A stretch of DNA of 64,000 bases from Taenia hydatigena (Eukaryota > Platyhelminthes > Cestoda > Cyclophyllidea > Taeniidae), in assembly GCA_036345935.2 (NCBI GenBank), contig JADWOT020000006.1, positions 8,654,519 through 8,718,518 of the forward strand, written 5' to 3'. Shown here in pieces: positions 1-10,300 of the stretch. How positions within the stretch are numbered: the stretch's first letter is position 1; each line of letters opens with the position of its first letter. Under the pieces are notes generated by a model. It was not told the DNA's origin. It worked only from the letters and a program-made list of their open reading frames with translations, and did no database searches. A program made the translations under genes and the position numbers.

Positions 1-2074
1 CTGGTGCTCGCCGGTGCCGATGCGACTGTTTGCCATTCATCGTCGTTTATTTGTCTTGACTGTCTGCCTTGAGCGTTGGCCACTCCAAGCGCGCATCTTG
101 ATACCTCCACTAAAACGGTGTCTGATGCTCGCAACTTCGAGTTGACCCAAAAAGGTCGTAAGGGATTGTCGTTTCTCCTCTATTTACGTAGATTGGCGTA
201 TCACATCCCCCTGCAGTGGATTTAAACTATCAAGTAATACATCCAGCGGCTAGATTTTAGCTTTTCCTTAATAGTTACAGAGTTGCTTGCTCTTTCTCAT
301 CCGGGAAAACGCTTCGATATCCCTTATTGTACAGAATCATTCCATGCCGGTGCTCAATTGTGTCTGTTTTTTTAACATTCCTTTACGTATCTCCGATCAT
401 CACTTCCTCTCGAGATTTAAGGGACCACATTCAACTATCCACTTTGCATGTGGTACCGCGCGGTGTTCCGTTGTTGCGGTGGTCGCTACCAGCTTTCTGA
501 GATATATTTCTTCAAAAGGAGATTTTTCTTCTGCAAGGTTCAGATTTGATGTCGCTTGATAATTCGTTGATGATCTCTTGGACATATCTCTCTCCTAGTG
601 CCGTTATTAAGAGCATTCTAAAAGTATTATCACATCTCTCACGTTGGTTATTTGACTGTAGATGGTACAACGGTGGCTCAGAATATTCGGCAGTCATGCG
701 TTTGCAAGAATTCTTAAAATAAGATGGGGTGAATCGTGTGTTTTTTTTTGCATAACGATCGCCTGTGGAAGCCACGATCGACTGAACAGGGATTTTAACT
801 TTGGGGCAGTGTCTGTAGTTATTTTTCAGTAAGTTACGTTGGCCATTTGGCATAAGTGTCCATGTTTGACGTGGGATAGCGAAATCAAAATGCAGTTCCT
901 TTCGTGGACTCTCTCGTACTGGTGAACATTTTGATGAACATTTGACTGGGCGCTCTGCAGCCCAAATGAACGATAGGCAGTCAGCAGTAATCCTCCAGTT
1001 TGACTTCACTCCCGTCCACTGTACGTAACTCCTCATACAATAGCTTCTTCGCTTCGAAAATGTTTAGCAAAAGCTTATAAACGGCCAGGAGGGGACTGTC
1101 ATTTCGTGGAATTTTTTCGCACGGAGGCAAGGCAGGGCCATAGCGGCGCCTACAATGGCCCATTGTGATAAAATCAGTTGCATATTAAACATTGTGGTAC
1201 CGGTACCGTAACTGGGCACGCCAGATAACATCGAAAGTGGCATTGTTAAAAAGTGGGTCATAGGCGAGAACCTCTTTCACATTTTTCGAACTCTTGCTTA
1301 CATTAAGCATTCCACTTTTACTTTGCATCTTTGGTCAGAAGCTGGTTTAGCGAATCTCGAATATGTTATAATCGCTAACTAGTCCAGAGAATGAATGTAA
1401 CTTTGCAGCATTATGGATGTCGTCATCCCTTCTGATATGTGCGATGTCATCTGGATCTGGCCTTCGACTATCAAATCGATTCATGGTACTTGATCATTAT
1501 TATCCTGACAGTGAGTTTCTTTATTCGGATTTAAAATCTCTGTCCCCGCAGCTCGATTTATTGATGGGATCCTTTTTGTCTCTCTCCGTAAAAATTCTAT
1601 TTTTAGGTGGTCCTTTGCTCCAGGTTTGTCAGCTATCTATAGTCAGACCCTTGTAAGTGGGTTTCAGCAAGACCTGGCTTTATCGACAATCAAGTACCTC
1701 GGTTTTGTGATTTCCTCTAAGAGTTGTAGGTCAGATCTTGAGTAATCAGTGTTGTCTTGTGGAACCCGATTCCGGTAGAGACGATCAAGCTATCAAAAGC
1801 GATGCTCTGTTTGTCAGATGAAAAGTAATTGGTTTGACTATGGGCGTGTAGGTTGCCAATTACGCGTGTGACTACTCCTGATCTCCGGTCGCTCGTCTTG
1901 AGCATCACCAGTGGTTACCTTAGGCGTTGTTCACGGTTTGCATGCATGTGTTCCCATGCTGCCTCTTGGTTTACATTAATACGTCTCGGCAATGTCTCCG
2001 GCCTGCCTGTCATGCGTATTGAATCGGACACTCTCATTCACTCTCCCCTATTTGTTATTTTGACTTTCCTCTAG
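1..2074. other. Non-coding: intron or upstream DNA of the kinase gene
   Basis: I could not find exons here for the kinase gene whose last exon starts at 2075. The open frames, for example 287-559 and 512-1036, lack family motifs and credible splice signals. The stretch ends with a pyrimidine-rich acceptor (tttcctctag at 2065-2074), so at least its right-hand part should be intron. Kinase-domain landmarks such as the catalytic loop and DFG were not seen, so earlier exons are probably outside the window. Confidence 0.5.
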
Positions 2075-2368
2075 GAGATGATGCGTCAGTGTTGGTCCTA
2101 TCACCCACAGGACCGGCCAGAGTTCACCGCTCTGGTAAAGCAGTTGGACCGCTTGCCGAAGTTGCATCGCAGTCCATCGTACCCTACAAAACCGCACTCA
2201 GCCTTTGCCACCGTCCCCTCCTCTGCTACTTCCACGCCCTCCAATGCTGCCAACGGTACCACTTCTTCCATCGTGGGGGGTGGCGGTGGTGGAGGTGCCG
2301 GGGGCGGAGGCGGCGGGGCACGCATCTCAGGAAACCGCCTCATCCTGCCCCTTCTTTTGGTCCCATGA
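2075..2368 (+). CDS. Raf/KSR-family protein kinase, C-terminal exon (partial gene)
   Basis: This is the last coding exon: an acceptor at 2073-2074, then 97 codons and a TGA at 2366-2368. It begins EMMRQCWSYHPQDRPEF, the end of kinase subdomain XI (the CW...RP motif), and continues through a helix to LDRLPKLHRSPSYP. The LPK-x-x-RS-x-S-x-P tail is typical of the Raf/KSR family, whose members scaffold or activate the MEK-ERK cascade. RSPSYP (2168-2185) fits the mode-1 14-3-3 motif RSxSxP that sits at the Raf C-terminus. The CW, rather than the Raf-type cysteine context, and the short spacing make KSR a little more likely than Raf. After the motif the tail is Ser/Thr/Pro-rich, then a glycine run, ending in NRLILPLLLVP. 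Upstream exons are not visible. A tyrosine kinase tail is a less likely alternative. Confidence 0.7.
   Translation, partial: EMMRQCWSYHPQDRPEFTALVKQLDRLPKLHRSPSYPTKPHSAFATVPSSATSTPSNAANGTTSSIVGGGGGGGAGGGGGGARISGNRLILPLLLVP
2275..2318 (+). repeat. GGN-rich coding microsatellite (polyglycine)
   Basis: A G-rich run of GGT/GGC/GGA/GGG codons, broken by one alanine, encodes a glycine tract near the kinase C-terminus. Such tracts vary in length by slippage. The run falls after the conserved RSPSYP motif, so it lies in an unconstrained tail. Confidence 0.85.
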
Positions 2369-3800
2369 TACGCGCTCTTTTCGCTTATTTGTTCCCTACG
2401 TGTCTACCCCCTGCCCCCTTTCAGCCCCACCTCCAACGCCACCACACTTGTGTCCTTGTGCTCATTTTCAAGGTGATTTGTAATCAGACTGTACATCCTC
2501 CGTTTCGGTTTTTTTACCAAACTGGGATACGAGTGTCTGTATTTGGATCATACTTGTAGCGTTGGATCTCGACTACCTTCGCGTACCTCAGTGCGACCTG
2601 GCGTCAGAGGATCTGAAACCATGGGAATGGCTTGTGTCCGTGCCCTTCCTAGTGTAAACTTAATTTTAAAAATAACTGGAATGACTAGTGGGAGGGATCT
2701 TCAAGTCATCATAACGGAATCCGAGAGGGATTTAGTTGCGTAATTTCTGTCTAACGCTGGTGTGTTTTGTGGCTTTTCCGAGTTCTTCCTTGCTCAATAA
2801 TGAGTGGGATTCACGAAGCAGGAGATATTTACAAGTCTCATTGAGTTCAGCCTTGGCATTCCATGGGAGAAAGTCGAAAGTAATCGGTTGAGTGGATCAT
2901 GCGAGGTTGATGACTGAGGGACGGAAGCAACAAGGTCACTCGAACTTGGCTTTTTGTAGTTTGGCTACGTCGGGTATTTCCTTTACCATAAAATTCCTTT
3001 TTAATGAAGAATTTTTGCATATTTATTTTAAAGAAAACAACCGTGAAACTAAGAAACATCCAACTGCTTGTAAAAGTACGGGTTTTTGCATAACTCATCA
3101 CGGTTCGCTTTCAGTGAGAATTTTGTTGTAAGTTCAATTTAAGCCACCACTCCATACTCCTGGAGCATAGTTAGTAGATTTGCTCCATTTTAACAGTGGT
3201 AGAAATGCATTCTAGGAACTCACCAAGAAACTACGCATCAAGGTATCTTGTAGCGTCCTGAGTCTTCCTTGGGTACACAGCAAAGCAAAACATGGTGAAT
3301 AGATTTATGGACTACTGTAGTGATCCAAAAGCTGCACCACAGGGTACAGACATTGCATCATACGCTCGTCTGAACATGCGTTTTTGATTAGTGACCAGTT
3401 TGCGTCATATTTGCGGCTTGACCAACACTGCTGAACCCCAAGGGAGTAAGTGACTAACCACACCCTAAGCTTTGATAATAGCTAATGCTTAGATAGGCTG
3501 TTTAACACTGCACTCAATCACGCGGACAGCTAGGTCTTCGCAGTTGGCAATTCCTCTCAATGCCATGGCCTCCAGACTCTGTAGGTAGCCCGCCCTCTGC
3601 CATACTAAAACGACTTCTTGCAGCCCTAGGGCAGACTCGGAGGGCAACAGATATTCAAACCTTTCCACTACTACCCCATATATAAGATTTCTTCATCTAA
3701 TTAGCCTTCACAGTGAGAGAGCTTTAAGCCAAAAAGAGACTACACGTTATGTTCGTTAAAGTACAATGTGCACAACTTGCGGCGACCCAAGTGCCCGCGT
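2369..3800. other. Kinase 3' flank and intergenic DNA
   Basis: This is the probable 3' untranslated region and spacer after the kinase stop codon. I found no AATAAA or ATTAAA on the plus strand in this stretch. The first canonical polyadenylation signal downstream of the stop is inside the LTR at 3975-3980. The open frames here, for example 2892-3131, show no recognisable protein. Confidence 0.5.
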
Positions 3801-3988
3801 TGTAGCGTCCCGAGACTCCTTCGAAGGCAAAAGAAGGCAGAATGCTTGGGTAGAATATATATATATTCAACGGACAGAGGGAAGTAGACTGCTGGCATGG
3901 CCCAGAGGCCAGCCTACGCAGCTAGGACAATATGGCCACCCCTGTGACCTTGACCAGAACCGGTTGTCCCAACAAATAAAGCACTACA
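3801..3988 (+). mobile_element. Solo LTR of a short TRIM-like retroelement (copy 1)
   Basis: The element starts TGTAG and ends CTACA, so its 5-bp termini are inverted repeats of each other. It is flanked on both sides by CGCGT (3796-3800 and 3989-3993), a perfect 5-bp target-site duplication typical of LTR retroelement integration. Inside are a TATA-like run (about 3855-3866) and an AATAAA at 3975-3980 just before the 3' end, the usual LTR promoter and poly(A) layout. Related copies lie on the minus strand at 28316-28500 and 49289-49446. No internal region or second LTR is adjacent, so it is a solo LTR. The short length recalls terminal-repeat retrotransposons in miniature described in taeniid tapeworms; that family link is inferred from size and structure, not from a search. 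Confidence 0.8.
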
Positions 3989-4363
3989 CGCGTAGTTAGA
4001 TGCCCATTTCGGCAAGTAACCAAATTGCTGCGCGTAATCGTTGTAGGATTGAGTGTTCTGGATCCTCCACGACGACAGAATGGAGAAACTTGTGCCACAA
4101 CGTTTACGATGCTATGGTTAACGCCAGCGAATATATGGATTAGCAGAAAATTTAGCACTTATGTCTTGTTGGAGTCATGCCTCGATTAGTGCAAGACTAG
4201 AAACTAGCACATTCTGTTTTGCAGGCAAGAGCGCTTCGCTGCTTGTGCAAAAATTATGTGGCTGATTTCTGGGCTACTAACGAAATCATTATGCAAACAT
4301 AATGTTTTACCATATCACTATTGTCTCGCTGCTTTGAGGGCGCGACTTGCGTTATCGTGCGGA
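3989..4363. promoter_or_regulatory. FANCI 5' flank with a candidate 3' splice acceptor
   Basis: This stretch lies between the LTR and the chosen FANCI start. A pyrimidine-rich acceptor (attctgttttgcag) ends at 4224, upstream of any FANCI coding exon. It could receive a 5' non-coding exon or a trans-spliced leader. An ATG at 4256 is in frame with the chosen start at 4364 and would add 36 residues; that extra segment has no counterpart in human FANCI. Confidence 0.4.
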
Positions 4364-7300
4364 ATGGCGTCGGGACGTAGCGTTGTGAAAATCGATTTTG
4401 AGGAGTTTTTTTTGCAGTTGGAAAATCAAACACGAACTTCGGTAATTATGGTTAGCTTTGACTCATGGATTTTGACTCGCATAGATGAGCACAGTCAGTT
4501 TTGATGAATTTGTCCCAGCGAAAATAGTTTTTAGCTGCTTTGAGTATGGGGCTGGGTGAAGTTGATATTAGGGAATCAGGCTGCTAACTGCGCTGCAAAG
4601 CAAAGTTTATTTGGTTTGTCATTAAGAGTCATCCAGTTTTGGTAATATCTGACTTCACTTCTAAGCGAGGAGCGCATGGTCATTCTCTCCTATCTTATTA
4701 GTAATTCACGTAGATGATTATCTGTCACAGATATGAATAATGAAAAACTACATGTGTTTTAGCTTCAGGATTTTCTTCAAAGAATATTGACTACTGAATT
4801 TAACCTGGAACGACTAACAGGCCTTGAGAAAATTTTTTGCGGTATTTGCACAGGTCGTCTAATTATTATGTAGAACTTACCAAGAGTGAGGAATCGCTAG
4901 AAGTTTGTGAGGATGTCGTTTCCTACCTCTGGAAAAATGCTATCACTGCAGAATATCGCGAGTCCGTCCATGCCTTTCTTTTGCAATGCGTAATTTTTCA
5001 AATTGCTCAGCATTTATTTAGCTCTACAGACGGACCTGATGGAGACTTGGAAACGCGAAAGATTAGCGCATCATATTATTCAATCTATTCACGAGGAGTG
5101 TATTGAAAAGCATATGTACACTAATTCGATTCTTACCGTGTTGTTTGTCTTTCTAGTGTCTTTGAGGTTCTCACCTCCCTCATGGACAAATTAGAAGAAA
5201 TGAAAGACGTCAGTGGTTCAATCGTTGATCGGCTCTGTGCCAGTGCGTAAGTTCCATACTTTAAGTGACATTTCTCTTAACTGGGTGTTGCTAAATATGC
5301 TTTATGTTTACTAAACTAAGGTGGAACCCTTCAAATCTGAACGCTTTGTTGTCAGCCATAGCGAGCAGGGACCTTCAGTTGGCCTCCATGGTGTCTATTG
5401 TTAAGAAGGCATTTGAATGCATTAAAATCGGCACCTTATCACCAGAAGATCGGGCTATCTCACTCTGTATTCTCCTAAGGTTTAAGGATTTGGTTCGTTT
5501 TTCGCTACTTTTACGATGCTGATTTTTTTGAGTGTGATTGTGGAACACAAATGCATTTTAACTTCTTTTTCTTATTCATGGTTACAGAGCTGATTTTATG
5601 TTTAACAACGGCTGATATCTTGCGTAATTTAGTAAGTTGCTTTATCATCCTGTCATTGTGGAAAGAGGGCTCATTGGAGGCGTGTCTTTAACCTTATCAA
5701 AAAGAACCTTTTTGTATGGATGCATCCTACCCTTCTTACGTCCCTCTTCAGAACCTCATTGGTATGAGTATAGTGAAGCTGAACAGACTTTTCGAAGAAA
5801 TGCGTCAGGATTCGTGAGTTGATTTTTTTGTTCCTGTTCCGCTTTTCCTCTACGTCAATGCGTCTGTGTTAACAATTGAGTTTCATTTTCTCTCCTTTAG
5901 AGCCGAGGCGGCTGCAGATCTCCTTGGGAAGATACTTTCCTGTCTCATGTCGACCTCCAAAACTCACGAATTCATGATGGAACAAATAGCCAAAACGCTG
6001 AAGGTCCTTATAAAGTCTTGAACCTAATTTGGCATTTGCTTTAGACTCTCCCAGTTTCGAGTGTTCTTGGAACGTTTTCCTTTGTTCTCGCAGCACTTAC
6101 TTTTTCTGGAGAATCGAAACACACACAACAGGTACGCATCCGCGACTCGTGTTCATTACGGCATATGCGGTTTTTTACCTTTGTTGTCTCTCGTCCTCTC
6201 CACCTGCCAGGTAATGAAGCATCTTTGCTCCGCGACTGCGTACGCCTACACCAGCAATGACCGAATTTCCGGATCAGCTTTCCTGCGAAAAGTGTGTGTT
6301 CCACTTCAGCAGCCTGAAGTCGCCGCTGACCAAATCCTCACTAATTGGTAACTAATCTTTCACTGTTCTTGAAGTGCGCTCTTCAGGCGACTGTGACTTC
6401 CCACTCCACTATTGCAACCTCTAGTATTGTCGCAACATTAACAGAACATAAGTCGAACTGAGTCCAAAAGCTTGACATTCTCATTATCTTGTAAGAAACG
6501 CATTCAATTAAGCCGTACATGGTATTCCGACTGTGGTTGTTAGATAAATTTCTTTAATGATTTTATAGCATGAGGTGATCTTAAGGAAATGCATAGTGGG
6601 TTATGCGGATTCGGAATTTTCAAGCGAGAATCTTCTAAACCGATGAACATTTAGTATGAAATATTTTAGGTGGTAAATGATAATCGTAGTTGGGGAGACT
6701 CGAAATCGGTACGTTGCCTGGATCGAAATCCAGCTAACTACGTGGACACAAATAGTTTTGAAAGTTAGTTTTAATTCTACTACCTTTTCTCTGGAATATC
6801 TGTCATTTCTTATCACTTCAGTCTGCGGAACAGTAATTAACTGAGCAAGCAACTTTTTCAATCCATGCACTCCTAATTACTCTGACTACTTTGTAGATGA
6901 AGGTTCTAGAAAAATAATGGGTGCTGAAGCCTTTTTGATGTACATAAAAGCATCTATGGGTAGCACTTAGGCATGTGAAACAAAGTGAAGGCTGTTTCCC
7001 AGCTCAACATCAAATTTTCAGAGATGGTAAAGTCGCGTTGTAAACAGAATTTCACCACACCCATACTCTAGTTCGAATGCCGCGTGGAGCAGTGTGGTTA
7101 ACGGTTTGATTCGCCACTGCTTCACGTTGCTCAAGTCGGTTGGCGGAGCTCCTGGCCGATTCGGTTGTGCGAGCTTTGGGGAGGGTGGGTCCCTGGGCCA
7201 GGGCCGTTGCCCGGCCGCAAAGTCGCAACGCGCTCTGACGGTGCGGAAATTAATCCAGCTTCAACAGCAGCATGATCACAACCCCTCCTCTTCTACTTTA

Positions 7301-10300
7301 CCTCCGAAGTCGCGAATCTCTCGCTTGGCTATCAATGTACTTACGGAAATTTTTCAGGTGATGATGAGTGATCTCTAGCAGTTTGTGCGCATTGTTACAA
7401 TCTTAAAAATTCTGGATTTATTTCACCCTTACGTCGAATGGGTGAAATAAAGATAGATATGAACTATTCTGCAATACTTTTTAGTAAGTTTGGCATTGCA
7501 TTCTGGCGCAGTGAAAGTGACTTCCTCTTAGAATATCTCGTTTGTTAATTTGTCTTTTTTAACACTCCAATAAGATGGAGTTTGAGGAGTTTCACTACTT
7601 CCAAATTCGCAGCAATGCACTTTTATTGCCTATATTTCATTGTGACGCGTAACATCTCTTTGTTCGGCATGTAAAAATATCAATTGAGGCATGATACAAA
7701 GGTACGCAGGGAACCAGGTAGGTGTGTTTGAAAGTGAGTCGGTAGAAGGACATTAAGTCATTAATTCGATTTCCAGGGCTTTAGACCGTAAAAACGAAAG
7801 ATATCACTCTATTTAAGGCTCTGGTAGGATCTCGTGAGAATATCGTGGAGACCGCCCTGCACCAAATCTGGTCAGAGCCGGGCAAATCAATGTGTTTTCA
7901 AGTGACAGGTGGGTTTGCTTAATTCTAGTTGACTAGTTGACCCATCCTCTGCTCTCTCCCATAGAATTATTGGGCGAGTTAGCTGCTCTCTGTCCAGTCG
8001 AATTTGCCGAGGCTTCAGTAGAATCGCTCATTCCTCTCATGGAGTGCTTTGGTGCCTTTCCGATGGAGGTCTCTACGGCTCTTCTTCACGCCCTTCTCCC
8101 TCTCTTTGTGGTTTCCGTTGCTTCAATCAAAACCAGTGACACTGGTGGTGGTTCCGGTGGCGGAAAATCTATGGACTCCCTTGTCTCCCTCCAATCGCGT
8201 GTCATTCTGACTCTGCGAAAGATGGCTACCACCTACTCGGCTCCCGTGCGTCGAATTGCTGTCGCGGGATTTGTAATTTTGCTCAAAAACCTTCGAGTGA
8301 GTACCTCCGGCCGTTGTTAACTAGCTAGCCTCTTTACTTCAAGTTTTGAGATAACTTTGTAACAAAACGACAAACGAAAGGAATGCGTGAAAACATCCGG
8401 GAAAGCTTTGACAAATTTTAGAAAATTGCTGATTTATTGTGATTGTTCGAGTTTACAGACTCCCGTATTTGCTTCTCCATCCTGTTGTGGCCTAGTTACG
8501 TAATAAGCAGTTTATGGGAGGTATAGTGAAGGTAAAATTTACCTATAATGTTTATCAAATCTGTGTTAGCCAACAACCAATTTCGGTGGTAATCCACAAA
8601 CATCACAAAATAATTACGGATCACTCTACCATTTTATGGATGGTATTTGAGAAATCACTATTTTTCCTCGTTCACCAGCTTCCGTAAAAAGAAACTCTCG
8701 AAAATAAGTAGATTTAAGACCAAGTTGGTGGTGCTAATTTCTGGAGTCAAAATCAACAAGTTTTAAACGTGGTGATTATGAGCTGTTAGATCAACCCAGT
8801 CACCCCAGACCAGTAAATCATAATTAGCGCAATCGCTATCCTCTATTTTACTTCCTCTGATTCGACTGGTGCATATGTGCAAAGTCTCAGTGGGTAATTT
8901 CGCATCGATCAACCCCAAGTCTTGTTGTCTTTCAGGTAAGGAGTTCTAATTTTCGCACCGCCTCGCAACAGTCCTGGTCCATGAGCTCCCATTCTTCAAT
9001 GACGAGTCAATCCTGGTTTTCCTCCCTCACTTCCTTCTCTCAGATGCCCGTCTCTGGAGGTCTCCCCTTGTTCTCTCAGATCTATAACACACAGGTTCCC
9101 ATAATTTTCATTCCTCTTCGCTACTCGTTTTCAAATCCTCTTTGTCGTGACCTAGGTACGTTCATTTCTCTTTGCAGGTGGCACAGGCAGTGGCAATGTT
9201 GCCAACGGATCCAGTGCGGAACGAAGCTCTGTGCACTGAAATTGTGGGCCTTCTGCACCGCCTGATCAACTCTACCTTCTTCGGTGGCACCTGCGGGCCT
9301 CCTCTTAACGATACTGCTGCTCTAGTAAAGTCGGACATCTATTGGGTGTGTTGGTGCTACGATTTCCTAAACTCAATATTCATCCACCCAAGCACCGAAA
9401 TTCCGGAGTTCATTCGACGAAATTTTGCGCTTATATTCATAATACATAAATGGCAACCATGGCGTTTGAAATTTTTTTCATTACGATTTTGCTAATCAGC
9501 CGTGAAGACTATGTTGCTCAATGCATAAAGATTAAAGTAGCATGACAAAATTATGAGCGGTTTCAATGTTTCCTCAAACATGAAATTATGATTGGATAAT
9601 ATAAAAATACCGAATTAATTGAAATCGGCATCAGAATATTTCATTCCCTGTTACTCTGCCAGGGTCTCTGTGAGGTAGCTGTGTCCAACCGTGGTCTCGC
9701 CGGCCCCGTGTTAACGCTCTTTGCTCGCCTCCTCTCAGCCTCTATCGATCCAGCGCTGGTGAAGTGGAAACCGGTCTTCAAGGACGGTGCCTTCGGACTT
9801 CCGCAAGCTTTCAACGGTCTCCCCCTAAAGTTAAGCCAACTCATCTCCACTGACGCAGAGTCTGGCTCCGAATTATGCTTCCAAGATCATCCGGTATGTT
9901 ATTTCATACCCAAAATCCTTGGATTTTTTGTGCGCTCATGTGAAAATTAGTATGTTGTTTATCTGAAGTCTTCATATAAATTATCTATTTAACGACTGCT
10001 TATGCAGGTCCCAATCAGCAAAATCTAGATTGATTTTTGGCCGGGATGTAGGGTAGATATCCTTTTACCGCGATTCATTGGTGGATCCGATTTTATAGTG
10101 TTTTGTCCGCACACAAAACCTGGAAACTTTGGGTACTTCACTATAAATAATTCCTTGTGCATTTGTAGCTCTGAAATGACTAGAAATCCAGATTCGTGAT
10201 ATTGAAAGCATAGTTCGGACTAACTTGTGGTGCATCTAATCCTTTCACCAGAAATAAAGTTAAGGCTAAATACTGTGCAACCAGAGCGAACAATTTGAGA

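Noticed and set aside
3766..3999. Open frame ending near 3999, similar in translation to part of 28350-28640 (-).
   Set aside because: The similarity is due to the shared LTR repeat, not to a protein family.
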